Assembly: GCA_016873805.1 (NCBI GenBank)
Contig: VGVZ01000032.1
Location: 1 to 32,815, forward strand
Source of the DNA: Ignavibacteria bacterium
GTDB taxonomy: Bacteria > Bacteroidota > Ignavibacteria > UBA10030
Length of the DNA stretch: 32,815 bases
Direction of reading: 5' to 3'
The position numbers and the translations under genes are program-made. Of this stretch, positions 14,053-22,778 are shown in pieces; the stretch's first letter is position 1, and every line of letters begins with the position of its first letter. Under the pieces are notes generated by a model. The model saw nothing but the letters and a program-made list of their open reading frames with translations. It was not told where the DNA came from and ran no database searches.

Positions 14053-14319
14053 TCAGGGATTGGGATTGTAAGACGAAATCACACCGTCGAGAATCTGCCC
14101 GCGTGCCCTCAGCTCGTTCAGCTTCTGGAGAATGCGGAGGATCGAGGCGCTTTTCTCCTCCACCATTTCACGCACGAAATCCCTCACATCGGGATAGTCA
14201 CATTCCTTGAGAAGCCGCTCGTAGTACTGAAGCACTTCCCTCTCCTGTTTCAACGCGTCGTTCAGCATCTGGCACGCGTTGCGACAGGTATGTGCACAGC
14301 GACGATCGTCGGTGCTCAT
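14053..14319 (-). CDS. Small Cys-containing helical protein in the oxidoreductase operon
   Basis: This 88-residue acidic protein is predicted to be almost all helix. It starts MSTDDRRCAHTCRNACQMLN and has three cysteines in CAHTCRNAC and one in KECDYPDV. The helices carry DALKQEREVLQYYERLL and REMVEEKSASILRILQKL, with Glu/His/Tyr spacing that recalls half of a ferritin-like or rubrerythrin bundle. I see no full metal-binding EXXH pair, so I do not assign the family. The ATG at 14319 has AAGGAG upstream; a longer frame to 14436 overlaps the gamma gene. It lies 64 nt after the gamma gene and 90 nt before the next alpha gene. A scaffold, metal-handling or enzyme-protecting role for the oxidoreductases is possible, but this is inferred from location. 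Confidence 0.7.
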   Translation of the reverse strand: MSTDDRRCAHTCRNACQMLNDALKQEREVLQYYERLLKECDYPDVRDFVREMVEEKSASILRILQKLNELRARGQILDGVISSYNPNP

Positions 14320-14383
14320 GATTGACTCCTTTCCCTCAATTGTGCCTTCCACGTTCTCACACGCGGGACCGATCAGAAAGATT

Positions 14384-14950
14384 TTAGTGTGCGACGCCGG
14401 CTTCGATGCGTGACACCAGCCCTTTTCCGACATCAAGCGCTTGCTCGTTCAGCGGGAGCAAATGGTGATGACGTTCCGGAAGAACCTTCGACAAGGCATC
14501 CATCACACTCTCCTTGCGCACCAGCGGCTGCACGCTCAGAAATGCTCCGAGCATAATCATGTTCGCCACCTGTTTCTTCCCCATCGCAATCGCTTCACTC
14601 ACTGCTGGGATCGAGAGGATACGCAGATCCTCTCGAGTGGGAGGGGTGATCACCGTCGATTCTTCGTACATCATCAATCCGTTGGACTTCAACCGTTTTT
14701 CGAATTTCTCCACCGATGGCTGATTCAGCGCGACGGCGGAATCAAACTGCGTGATAATGGGAGAACTAATCCTTCCGGGAGAAATAATCACGATGCAGTT
14801 TGCGGTGCCTCCTCGCATTTCCGGTCCGTACGACGGCATCCAGCTGACTTCTTTTCCCTCGATCATCGCGGCGTACCCCAGAATCTGACCCATCGAGAGG
14901 ATCCCCTGACCGCCAAAACCCGCAAAGATGATTTCGTGGCTTCGCTGCAT
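14384..14950 (-). CDS. 2-oxoacid:ferredoxin oxidoreductase, gamma subunit
   Basis: The 188-residue protein has the complete gamma-domain motifs: IIFAGFGGQGILSMGQILG (CoA-binding loop), WMPSYGPEMRGGTANCIVII and FDSAVALNQPSVEKF. The C-terminal segment NMIMLGAFLSVQPLV, followed by ALSKVLPERHHHLLPLNEQA, is also typical. The second ATG (14950) is preferred because AGGAG lies 7 nt before it, while it is only 1 nt before the first ATG at 14956. The gene follows the beta gene by about 40 nt and completes the ferredoxin-alpha-beta-gamma set. The intact GGQG and RGG motifs contrast with the degenerate gamma-like domain fused to the second beta subunit. It should form a heteromultimer with its neighbours in the cytoplasm. 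Confidence 0.92.
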   Translation of the reverse strand: MQRSHEIIFAGFGGQGILSMGQILGYAAMIEGKEVSWMPSYGPEMRGGTANCIVIISPGRISSPIITQFDSAVALNQPSVEKFEKRLKSNGLMMYEESTVITPPTREDLRILSIPAVSEAIAMGKKQVANMIMLGAFLSVQPLVRKESVMDALSKVLPERHHHLLPLNEQALDVGKGLVSRIEAGVAH

Positions 14951-14990
14951 TGTCATTCTCCTTTGTTGCCAGAGGTGTAACGCTTCGGTG

Positions 14991-15761
14991 TCAGTTGCGC
15001 CCCGGTACTTTCAAGTCTCCAAGCGGATACATCGGGAGCATGTTCTTCTCAAGCCAATCGTTTGCTTCCAGAGGAGTCATTTTCCAACCCGAGGGACAAT
15101 TTGAGACGAACTCGAGAAAACATGTTCCTTTGTTGTGACCCTGGTACTCGAAGGCCGCTTGCAGGGCTTTCTTTGCTTTGCGCACATGGGCCGTGGTATG
15201 CACGGCCTGTCTGGTCACAAAATAGGCGCCCGGGAGGTGAGCGATCAACTCCGTGATCTTGAGAGGATATCCCATGACCGGCTGTTCGCGTCCGAATGGC
15301 GTCGTTGACGTGACCATACCGAGGAGCGTCGTCGGCGCCATCTGGCCTCCCGTCATCCCATAGATCGCATTGTTGATGAACACGACGACGATGCTTTCGC
15401 CCCGATTGACGGTGTGAATGGTTTCTCCCGTGCCGATCGCGGCAAGGTCGCCGTCACCCTGGTAGGTGAAGACTATTTTGTCCGGATGCACGCGCTTGAT
15501 GCCCGTTGCGACTGCCGTGGCGCGGCCGTGCGGCGCTTCCTGCATATCGACGTCAAGGTAGTTGTATGCAAAGACCGAGCATCCCACCGGAGCAACACCG
15601 ATCGTCTTCTCCTGTATTCCCGTCTCTTCCACCACCTCCATGATCAACCGATGGACGACGCCGTGACTGCAGCCGGGGCAATAATGCATCGGGGTATCGA
15701 CAAGGGTCGACGGCCGTCGGTAGACGAGTTCCATCCCTGCAGGTGCGGTCATGGTTTCCAT
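14991..15761 (-). CDS. 2-oxoacid:ferredoxin oxidoreductase, beta (TPP) subunit
   Basis: The 256-residue protein carries HYCPGCSHGVVHRLIMEV, GVAPVGCSVFAYNYLDVD, HGRATAVATGIKRVHPD, the TPP/Mg motif GDGDLAAIGTGETIHTVNR and NNAIYGMTGGQMAPTT, then LEFVSNCPSGWKM near the C-terminus. All are typical of VorA/KorB-type beta subunits. The ATG at 15761 has GAGGA 7 nt upstream and starts 10 nt after the alpha stop codon; earlier starts (ATG 15779, TTG 15785) overlap the alpha gene and lack a good site. It binds TPP and one [4Fe-4S] cluster through the CxxC and later cysteines. The exact 2-oxoacid cannot be determined. The branched-chain (Vor) assignment follows only the resemblance of the alpha subunit. 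Confidence 0.92.
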   Translation of the reverse strand: METMTAPAGMELVYRRPSTLVDTPMHYCPGCSHGVVHRLIMEVVEETGIQEKTIGVAPVGCSVFAYNYLDVDMQEAPHGRATAVATGIKRVHPDKIVFTYQGDGDLAAIGTGETIHTVNRGESIVVVFINNAIYGMTGGQMAPTTLLGMVTSTTPFGREQPVMGYPLKITELIAHLPGAYFVTRQAVHTTAHVRKAKKALQAAFEYQGHNKGTCFLEFVSNCPSGWKMTPLEANDWLEKNMLPMYPLGDLKVPGRN

Positions 15762-15771
15762 TTTCCGATCC

Positions 15772-16857
15772 TCAAACATGTTCAACCTGAGTGTGTTCGA
15801 CGATGTGTTCGATCTCCGCCAAAACCTCCTCCGGAGAGATAATTATCCCACCCATCCGTCCCTTGAAATGCACCGGTCGTCGACCGTTGACGGCGAGTTT
15901 CACATCTTCAATCATTTGCCCTGAATTCAATTCAACGACGAGAACGTTGCTTGCCTGTTCGGCCGCCCCGGCAACTGCTTTGGACGGAAATGGATAGAGC
16001 GTGATGGGTCGGAGGACCCCCGCCCTGATTCCCTTCTCCCGCGCGAGCTCCATCGCCTTCTGACAGATTCTCGCCGAAAGTCCATACGCCACAAGGAGCA
16101 CTTCCGCATCGTCTGTCTGAAACGCCTCATGTCTGGCTTCCCGCTGCAGTGCGGTGTACTTCTCCTGCAGCCGATGGTTTACCTTCTCCATCTTCTCCGA
16201 CTCAATATGGAGGGAAGTGAGGATGTTCCGCTCGCGATGTTTGGGCTTCCCGACCGTCGCCCACGGTTTCTCCGGGTGGGGGAGCGAACCCGCCGGCGGG
16301 AGGATGACCTTCTCCATCATCTGGCCAAGCGCACCATCCGTCAGGATGAAGGCAGGGTTGCGGTATTTTTCCGCAAGCCGAAATCCCTCGAACACGAAGT
16401 CGGCCATCTCCTGCACCGACGAGGGGGCAAGTACGATCAATCGGTAGTCACCATGCCCTCCTCCCTTGGTTGCCTGGAAGTAGTCTCCCTGGGCCGGCTG
16501 GATGGTGCCGAGGCCGGGACCGCCTCGGTTGACGTTCACCACGAGACATGGGATTTCCGCGCAGGCCATGTAGGAGAGACCCTCCTGCATCAGACTGATG
16601 CCGGGACTCGAGGAAGAGGTCATGACGCGACCGCCTGCTCCACCCGCGCCATAGATCATATTGATGGCCGCAATTTCGCTTTCGGCCTGCAGGACGACGC
16701 ATCCGTACTGGCGGCCGTGTTCGGTCAGGTATTCGAGTATTTCAGATTGGGGGGTGATGGGATATCCGAAGTAAGCATGGATGCCGGCGCGCAGAGCCGA
16801 TTCCGCCAATGCTTCGTTTCCCTTCATCAATCTGGGTTGTTCAGGTTTATGGCTCAT
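15772..16857 (-). CDS. vorB: 2-oxoacid:ferredoxin oxidoreductase, alpha subunit (VorB-like)
   Basis: This 361-residue protein begins MSHKPEQPRLMKGNEALAES, followed by GIHAYFGYPITPQSEILEYL. This is the characteristic N-terminus of VorB-type (3-methyl-2-oxobutanoate:ferredoxin) alpha subunits. SEIAAINMIYGAGGAGGRVM, TSSSSPGISLMQEGLSYMAC, RGGPGLGTIQPAQGDYFQAT and the C-terminal VLVVELNSGQMIEDVKLAV are also typical. The ATG at 16857 has AAGGA about 10 nt upstream; the longer frame to 16962 overlaps the ferredoxin gene. Family annotations as Vor or Kor overlap strongly, so 2-oxoglutarate is a real alternative substrate. The gene is the second of a ferredoxin-alpha-beta-gamma operon. Confidence 0.88.
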   Translation of the reverse strand: MSHKPEQPRLMKGNEALAESALRAGIHAYFGYPITPQSEILEYLTEHGRQYGCVVLQAESEIAAINMIYGAGGAGGRVMTSSSSPGISLMQEGLSYMACAEIPCLVVNVNRGGPGLGTIQPAQGDYFQATKGGGHGDYRLIVLAPSSVQEMADFVFEGFRLAEKYRNPAFILTDGALGQMMEKVILPPAGSLPHPEKPWATVGKPKHRERNILTSLHIESEKMEKVNHRLQEKYTALQREARHEAFQTDDAEVLLVAYGLSARICQKAMELAREKGIRAGVLRPITLYPFPSKAVAGAAEQASNVLVVELNSGQMIEDVKLAVNGRRPVHFKGRMGGIIISPEEVLAEIEHIVEHTQVEHV

Positions 16858-16897
16858 AGGGAAAATCCTTCGCGTTCTTCGGTGTGCAACGTACGGA

Positions 16898-17143
16898 CTA
16901 CGCCTCCACGGCCTCGCGCTTCTTTGCCGATTTCGGCTCGCGGTAGACGGTGATGACAGCATCCGGACAGACCAGCGCGCAGTTCACGCATCCTGTGCAG
17001 TTGTCCTTGATCAACACTGCGTAGCGATATCCTTTCTTGTTGATTTGTTCGGACAGAGCCAGACTCTCCTGCGGACACGCGGCGATACACAACTCGCATC
17101 CTTTGCAGATATCGATCGATACATGAATCGTTCCCTTGATCAT
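16898..17143 (-). CDS. 2x[4Fe-4S] ferredoxin subunit of the oxidoreductase
   Basis: The 81-residue protein has two classic [4Fe-4S] motifs, CKGCELCIAACP (about residue 13) and CTGCVNCALVCP (about residue 48), separated by SLALSEQINKKGYRYAVLIK. The second ends PDAVITVYRE, the VorD/KorD-type arrangement. I chose the ATG at 17143 because GGAAGGGA lies 8 nt upstream; an ATG at 17158 would add five residues and lacks a site. It should be the delta subunit or immediate electron acceptor of the alpha-beta-gamma enzyme encoded directly downstream. Confidence 0.92.
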   Translation of the reverse strand: MIKGTIHVSIDICKGCELCIAACPQESLALSEQINKKGYRYAVLIKDNCTGCVNCALVCPDAVITVYREPKSAKKREAVEA

Positions 17144-17190
17144 ATCATCCCTTCCCATTCAAGCGCCGTTGGACTGATTTGTTCCTGTGA

Positions 17191-17550
17191 CTATTTCGCC
17201 GCTCGCTTTCGATTGACAGCGGTCAGGCAGGTCCCACATATTTCGCGCAGAGGATTTCGTTGGAGTTGTCGCTTTGGAATAACCGTTCCGCAGTTGATAC
17301 AACAGACTTCCTCTCCCCTGCTTCTCCGCATTTCGATCTGCTCAAGATGATCGATCTCGGTCTCCCCCTTGATCATCGTCGGACAGGTGTTCGCCGAATG
17401 TTCCTCGCACGGCTTGACGGGGAGGTTGCAGGTGGGACAGATATATTCCTTCCCTTCCTCGAGATTACCGACCTCCGATCGCTTCGACATCTTCCCCAGC
17501 ACCGAGTTGACCTGGGAGAGCGTCGACAGCGATTTCCTCCGCTTCCTCAT
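17191..17550 (-). CDS. Zinc-ribbon protein, DksA/TraR-like C-terminus
   Basis: The 119-residue basic protein has two Cys clusters. The first, CPTCNLPVKPCEEHSANTCP (about residues 38-57), looks like a zinc-binding site. The second, HLEQIEMRRSRGEEVCCINC followed by GTVIPKRQLQRNPLREICGTC, has the spacing of the DksA/TraR C4 zinc finger with its preceding helix. The N-terminal coiled coil of true DksA is missing. The ATG at 17550 has GGAGG 5 nt before it; the ATG at 17580 would add ten basic residues. The gene lies directly between the dihydroorotate-dehydrogenase-like and ferredoxin genes in the same operon. It could regulate or help assemble these enzymes, but no function is established. Confidence 0.72.
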   Translation of the reverse strand: MRKRRKSLSTLSQVNSVLGKMSKRSEVGNLEEGKEYICPTCNLPVKPCEEHSANTCPTMIKGETEIDHLEQIEMRRSRGEEVCCINCGTVIPKRQLQRNPLREICGTCLTAVNRKRAAK

Positions 17551-17581
17551 TCCACCCTCCTGCTTCGTTCGCCGTTTCATC

Positions 17582-18580
17582 TCACACCAGGAGCTTGTAG
17601 CGATTGAGGGCCTTCATGTAGTTGGCCCGTTCAAACGCAGACGGATCCGCAACAGACTTGTGACTCATGCTCCCTTTCATCTGCTCGATCGAGACGTACT
17701 CATGCTCGAGCATCCAGGCCGTGAGGTCACCCAGCACTTTCTTGATATGCACGGGTCCATGCTTGAGGAGCGCTGCGCACATCATTGTCACGTCCGCACC
17801 GGCCGTGAGCATCTTGAGCACATCCTGGGCGTTGTGGATTCCCGTGGTTGCCGCGAGACTGGCTTTGATCTTGCCGTACAGAATCGCAATCCAGCGCATC
17901 GGAATGCGCGCGTCGGCGGATTCGCTCAGGACAACTTCCGGTTTCACGTCGAGTTCATCCAGATCGATATCGGGTTGGTAGAATCGGTTGAACAACACCA
18001 ATCCGTTGGCTCCACTCTCGACGAGCTGCGCCGCAACGTTGGCCATGGAGCTGAAGAACGGACTCAGTTTGACCGCGACCGGAATATTGACCGCTTCACG
18101 GACCACCTTGAGGACTTCAAGGTAGCGCGCCTCCGCATCGGCACCCTTCAGTTTTGGGTCGGTCGGAATATAGTAGACATTCAGTTCGATCGCATCCGCA
18201 CCGGCTTCCTCGATCCGTCTCGCATAGTTTGACCATCCCCCGGCGGAAATTCCGTTGAGACTTCCGATGACCGGGATGCTCAGAGATTCCTTTGCCGTTC
18301 TCAGGAGCTCGAGGTACCCGTCGGGTCCGGTCGTGAATTCCTGGGTTTTCGGAAAATAGCTCGTCGCTTCGGCGAAACTGTTGGTACCGTAGCGCATATA
18401 GTGATCGAGCTCGCTCGCCTCATGAGCGATCTGTTCTTCGAAAAGCGAGAACATGACAATGGCCGAGGCGCCGGCATCCTCGAGCCGCTTCATGTTGTCG
18501 AGCGTGTGCGACAGCGGGCTCGCCGACGGGACTATCGGATTCTTCAGCTTCAGCCCGAGATACGTGGTTGTCAGATCCAT
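17582..18580 (-). CDS. Dihydroorotate-dehydrogenase-like flavoprotein
   Basis: This 332-residue TIM-barrel protein has the class 1 DHOD/DPYD signature: MDLTTTYLGLKLKNPIVPSA at the start, PVIGSLNGISAGGWSNYARR, the GADAIELNVYYIP strand, PVAVKLSPFF and NGLVLFNRFYQPDIDL. The FMN-phosphate region is RIPMRWIAILYGKIKASLAA followed by TTGIHNAQDVLKMLTAGADV. The usual catalytic Cys or Ser position is not obvious, so pyrimidine synthesis is not certain. Homologues annotated as dihydroorotate-dehydrogenase-like often accompany pyruvate:ferredoxin oxidoreductase genes in anaerobes, as here (63 nt after nifJ), which hints at a ferredoxin-linked flavoprotein. The ATG at 18580 has AGAGGA about 10 nt upstream. 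Confidence 0.87.
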   Translation of the reverse strand: MDLTTTYLGLKLKNPIVPSASPLSHTLDNMKRLEDAGASAIVMFSLFEEQIAHEASELDHYMRYGTNSFAEATSYFPKTQEFTTGPDGYLELLRTAKESLSIPVIGSLNGISAGGWSNYARRIEEAGADAIELNVYYIPTDPKLKGADAEARYLEVLKVVREAVNIPVAVKLSPFFSSMANVAAQLVESGANGLVLFNRFYQPDIDLDELDVKPEVVLSESADARIPMRWIAILYGKIKASLAATTGIHNAQDVLKMLTAGADVTMMCAALLKHGPVHIKKVLGDLTAWMLEHEYVSIEQMKGSMSHKSVADPSAFERANYMKALNRYKLLV

Positions 18581-18643
18581 CCGCGTGATCCTCTTCAATG
18601 AGTGTTGATGCAGGCAAATCCTGATTCAGCGACTTCTGAGGCG

Positions 18644-21600
18644 CTAGTGTTCGACTGCTGCCTTTTCTTCTTTTGAGGGTCTTGGTTCACCCGACTGCGT
18701 CAGGTATTCGTATGTTTTCCACCGAGTGTTGACGTCTTCCTGCGCGAGGGCGAACAGTTCTTTTGCTCGTTCCGGCTGACTCTGTTCGAGCATTTTGAAA
18801 CGGGCCTCCAGTGACGAGAACTCCCGCAACGGCGCTTTGGGAGCCTTGGAATCGAGTTTGTACGGATTCTTCCCTTCCGGAATGTTCATCGGGTTGTAGC
18901 GGAAGAGAGGCCAATAGCCGGTATCAACCGCCACTTTCTGATTCTGCATGCCGCGCGTCATGTCGATGCCGTGGGCAATGCAGTGCGAGTACGCAATGAT
19001 CAACGACGGTCCGTCGTACGCCTCAGCATCGAGGAACGCCTTGACGCATTGCTGGTCGTTGGCTCCCATGGCGACCCGCGCAATATAGACATTGCCGTAC
19101 GCGAGCGCAAGGAGAGCAAGATCCTTCTTGACCGTTGGCTTTCCACCCGCAGCGAACTTGGCGACCGCCGAGCGGGGCGTCGCCTTCGACATCTGTCCGC
19201 CGGTGTTGGAATAAACTTCGGTATCAAGCACAAGGATGTTGACGTTCTTGCCGGAGGCGAGCACATGATCCAGACCGCCATATCCAATGTCATACGCCCA
19301 ACCGTCGCCGCCCATGATCCACACGCTTTTCTTTACGAGATAGTCCGCAAGATCGTGCAGCCGGCGTGCCTCGAACGACGTGAGCGTCTGGAGTTTTTGC
19401 TTGAGCTTCTTGACGCGCTCGCGTTGCTCATAGATCCCCGCTTCGTCCGATTGGTTTGCCTCAAGGATCTCTTTGCTCAACGATTCGCCGATCTCCATGG
19501 CTGAGCGATGGAGCAATTCTCGAGCCATTTCCTCATGCTTGTCGATGGCCAGTCTCATGCCAAGACCGAACTCTGCGTTGTCCTCAAAGAGCGAATTCGA
19601 CCAGGCTGGTCCGCGGCCATCCCGGTTCGTCGACCACGGCGTTGTGGGAAGGTTCCCACCATAGATGGAGGAACATCCTGTTGCATTCGCCACCATCATC
19701 CGATCGCCGAACAATTGCGTCGCAAGCTTCACGTACGGCGTCTCTCCACAACCTGTGCATGCCCCAGAGAATTCGAAGAGGGGCTCGAGGAACTGACATC
19801 CCTTCACCGTATCGATCTTTACCCCCGCCCGATCCGCTTCCGGAATGTCCAGGAAAAATGCGAAGTTCTCCCGCTCCGACTCACGCAACGGAAGTTGCGC
19901 AACCATATTGATCGCCTTGACGTGGGTCTCCGTTTTGCTCTTCGCCGGACAGATATCGACGCAAATGCCGCATCCTGTGCAGTCTTCCGGTGCGACTTGT
20001 ACGGTGTACTTCATTCCCTTGTATTCCGCCCCCTTGAAATCCATCGATTGGAACGTTGACGGGGCTTTGTCCAGGAGGGACGGCTCATACACCTTGACAC
20101 GGATTGCTGCATGCGGACAAACGAGCGCACATTTGTTGCACTGAATACAAATCTCTTTCTCCCACGCCGGAATCTCCAGTGCAATATTCCGCTTCTCCCA
20201 TTTTGCCGTGGCGACGGGGAACGTGCCGTCATTGGGCATCGCACTGACGGGAAGTGAATCTCCGAATCCAGCGATGATCTTTGCGGTAACCTCTTGCACA
20301 AATTCCGGGGCCGCCTCTGCCACTACCGGCGGCATGGCCATTGTGCTGGAGACCGAACCGGGCACCTGGACTTCGTACAGGTTCGCGAGCGTCTGATCGA
20401 CCGCTTCGAAGTTCTTCTGAACGACGTCTTCGCCCTTTCGTCCGTAAGTCTTTTCGATCGAATTCTTGATCGCCTGTATCGCTTCCTCACGCGGGAGAAC
20501 TCCGGAAATCGCGAAGAAGCACGTTTGCATGATCGTGTTGATGCGTCCCCCCATTCCCGTCTGCTTTGCGACCTCATAGGCGTCGATCACATAGAACTTC
20601 AGCTTCTTGTCGATCAGCTGCTTCTGAATGTGCTTCGGAAGCTTGTCCCATACCTCGTCTTTTCCGTAAATGCTGTTGAGAAGAAACGTCCCGTTCGGCG
20701 TGATATGCTGCAGCACATCCATCTTCTCCAGAAAGAACCACTGGTGACACGCCACGAAGTTGGCACTGGTGACAAGGTAGGACGAGCGAATCGGACGGGG
20801 ACCGAAGCGAAGGTGAGACGTCGTCGTCGATCCCGATTTTTTTGAATCGTAAACAAAATATCCTTGCGCAAAGTACTCTGTGTCCTCACCGATGATCTTG
20901 ATGGAGTTTTTGTTCGCACTGACTGTTCCATCCGCACCGAGTCCGTAAAACAGTGCACGCACAACCTCATCCGGCTCGATGGAAAACTCCGGATCGACAT
21001 CGAGGCTTGTCTGGGTAACGTCATCGACGATGCCGACCGTGAAGTGATTCTTGGATTGTTCCTTCTTCAACTCGTCGAAGACCGCCTTGACATGCGCGGG
21101 CGTGAATTCCTTCGACGACAATCCGTAACGACCACCGATGACTCGTGGAAGCGGAATCTTGAGATCGCCACGGGCGTTTGCCTCTGCCAAGGTAGTCACA
21201 ACATCCATATACAGGGGCTCGCCGGCGCTGCCGGGTTCCTTTGTCCGGTCGAGAACGGCAATCGACTTCACCGATTGCGGCAATGAGTTGACGAAATGCT
21301 GGAGAGAGAACGGGCGGAAGAGACGAACCTTCAGCAATCCGACTTTCTCCCCCTTCTTGTTCAGATACTCTACCGTCTCCTGAGCCGTCTCCGATCCGGA
21401 TCCCATCATGATGACCACTCGTTCGGCATCCGGTGCTCCGACGTAATCGAACAGACTGTAGCGACGTCCAACGACATCGGCAAACTTCTTCATTGTCTCT
21501 TCGACAATCTCAGGAGCGGCGAGATAGAACCGATTGCAGGCTTCACGGCTCTGGAAAAAGACGTCGGGATTCTGTGCGGTTCCGCGAAGAACCGGCCGGT

Positions 21601-22237
21601 CAGGTGTCAGCGCTCGTTCGCGATGGGAACGAACCAGATTCTCATCGATCATCGCCTGCATATCGGCATCTGTGAGTTGTTCGACCTTCATGACTTCGTG
21701 CGACGTCCGAAATCCATCAAAGAAGTGGAGGAACGGGACGCGTGATTTCAGCGTTGCCGCTTGCGCAATCAGCGCGAAGTCCATCACTTCCTGCACCGAG
21801 CCCGAGGCCATCATGGCCCATCCGGTTGTGCGAACCGACATCACATCGCTGTGATCCCCGAAAATCGAAAGGGCATGAGTCGCCACCGTTCGTGCCGCCA
21901 CGTGAAACACTGTCGACGTCAACTCGCCCGCGATCTTGAACATGTTCGGGATCATCAACAACAGCCCCTGCGCTGCGGTAAACGTTGTGGAGAGAGAGCC
22001 CGACTGAAGCGCGCCGTGAACGGCACCGGCAGCTCCACCCTCACTCTGCATTTCGATGACGACTGGCACCGTCCCCCAAAGATTGCGGACCCCTTGCGCG
22101 GACCATTCATCAGCCCACTCACCCATATTGGATGAGGGAGTGATGGGGTAAATGGCAATGACTTCATTGATCTTATGAGCAACATACGCCGCTGCTTCGT
22201 TTCCGTCTATCGTGACTTTCGGCCTTGAGTTCTTCAT
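18644..22237 (-). CDS. nifJ: Pyruvate:ferredoxin (flavodoxin) oxidoreductase, single-chain
   Basis: The 1197-residue protein carries all domains of the homodimeric enzyme, close to the usual 1170-1200 residues. The alpha-like domain starts KVTIDGNEAAAYVAHKINEV, then AIYPITPSSNMGEWADEW. Domain II contains VIMMGSGSETAQETVEYLNK, and the gamma-like domain contains YFAQGYFVYDSKKSGSTTTS. Two [4Fe-4S] motifs begin at Cys697 (CIQCNKCALVCP) and Cys753 (CTGCGICVDICP). The TPP domain opens with CTGCGETPYVKL at Cys827 and includes GGDGWAYDIGYGGLDH and DTEVYSNTGGQMSKATPRSA. It interconverts pyruvate and CoA with acetyl-CoA, CO2 and reduced ferredoxin in the cytoplasm. The ATG at 22237 starts where the family starts; a GGAG lies 13 nt upstream, longer than ideal. 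It heads the long minus-strand operon and is divergent from citrate synthase. Confidence 0.97.
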   Translation of the reverse strand: MKNSRPKVTIDGNEAAAYVAHKINEVIAIYPITPSSNMGEWADEWSAQGVRNLWGTVPVVIEMQSEGGAAGAVHGALQSGSLSTTFTAAQGLLLMIPNMFKIAGELTSTVFHVAARTVATHALSIFGDHSDVMSVRTTGWAMMASGSVQEVMDFALIAQAATLKSRVPFLHFFDGFRTSHEVMKVEQLTDADMQAMIDENLVRSHRERALTPDRPVLRGTAQNPDVFFQSREACNRFYLAAPEIVEETMKKFADVVGRRYSLFDYVGAPDAERVVIMMGSGSETAQETVEYLNKKGEKVGLLKVRLFRPFSLQHFVNSLPQSVKSIAVLDRTKEPGSAGEPLYMDVVTTLAEANARGDLKIPLPRVIGGRYGLSSKEFTPAHVKAVFDELKKEQSKNHFTVGIVDDVTQTSLDVDPEFSIEPDEVVRALFYGLGADGTVSANKNSIKIIGEDTEYFAQGYFVYDSKKSGSTTTSHLRFGPRPIRSSYLVTSANFVACHQWFFLEKMDVLQHITPNGTFLLNSIYGKDEVWDKLPKHIQKQLIDKKLKFYVIDAYEVAKQTGMGGRINTIMQTCFFAISGVLPREEAIQAIKNSIEKTYGRKGEDVVQKNFEAVDQTLANLYEVQVPGSVSSTMAMPPVVAEAAPEFVQEVTAKIIAGFGDSLPVSAMPNDGTFPVATAKWEKRNIALEIPAWEKEICIQCNKCALVCPHAAIRVKVYEPSLLDKAPSTFQSMDFKGAEYKGMKYTVQVAPEDCTGCGICVDICPAKSKTETHVKAINMVAQLPLRESERENFAFFLDIPEADRAGVKIDTVKGCQFLEPLFEFSGACTGCGETPYVKLATQLFGDRMMVANATGCSSIYGGNLPTTPWSTNRDGRGPAWSNSLFEDNAEFGLGMRLAIDKHEEMARELLHRSAMEIGESLSKEILEANQSDEAGIYEQRERVKKLKQKLQTLTSFEARRLHDLADYLVKKSVWIMGGDGWAYDIGYGGLDHVLASGKNVNILVLDTEVYSNTGGQMSKATPRSAVAKFAAGGKPTVKKDLALLALAYGNVYIARVAMGANDQQCVKAFLDAEAYDGPSLIIAYSHCIAHGIDMTRGMQNQKVAVDTGYWPLFRYNPMNIPEGKNPYKLDSKAPKAPLREFSSLEARFKMLEQSQPERAKELFALAQEDVNTRWKTYEYLTQSGEPRPSKEEKAAVEH

Positions 22238-22778
22238 GGTGGATTCAGCTACTCCTACGTATGAAACATACCCTGACGTTCTGTAATTTCTTGTGTTTGA
22301 ATACTTGTAGAAACCCGGATCATCCCTTTCAAGAAGCATTCCACTACAAGGTAGGTGATTCCTTTCGATATCGTGCGATAACGGACCGAAATGTACCGAA
22401 TTCTTTCCTGAGATTGAGAATGCAGATACCTCTTTCCCAAAATGAATAAGGTAATCGGCCTAATTTGGTCGGGTTTTCCTTCGTTTGACTGAGGAAGTGT
22501 TCAAGTGATTCGAGCGTTGTTGACGCGAAAGAAAACGGCCCGTTGCGCATTCACTGCCATCGACCTCACTTGTGCTGGTCCGTTCGTCGATTCATAGAGG
22601 CCGAACCCGGAGAAGGTTGCCTCCTCCCCTCTCCCGCATCCGGGTGTTCCCATTCTTGTGGCGACCCGAATCGCGCCGCTCTCGTTTGAATTTGCTGGAA
22701 CATCTTTGGAATTTTTTGTTTCTTGTGCGGTTCTTTTTTCGGAGCTTCATTTCACTTTCATCACGCGAGGAGCGATGC
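22238..22778. promoter_or_regulatory. Divergent intergenic region between nifJ and citrate synthase
   Basis: These 541 nt must hold the promoters of both the nifJ operon (minus) and citrate synthase (plus). A 12-bp palindrome, TATCGTGCGATA, lies at 22369-22380, about 130 nt upstream of nifJ, and is a candidate operator. I see no consensus -35/-10 pair for either direction. A long in-frame extension of citrate synthase to 22572 is rejected because its translation is Arg/Phe-rich and unlike the family. No copy of the AGACT-N4-AGTCT operator is present. Confidence 0.5.

Noticed and set aside
22572-22778. In-frame 69-codon extension of citrate synthase
   Set aside because: The extension is Arg/Phe-rich and low in family similarity; the ATG at 22779 has a good ribosome-binding site and gives the usual length.
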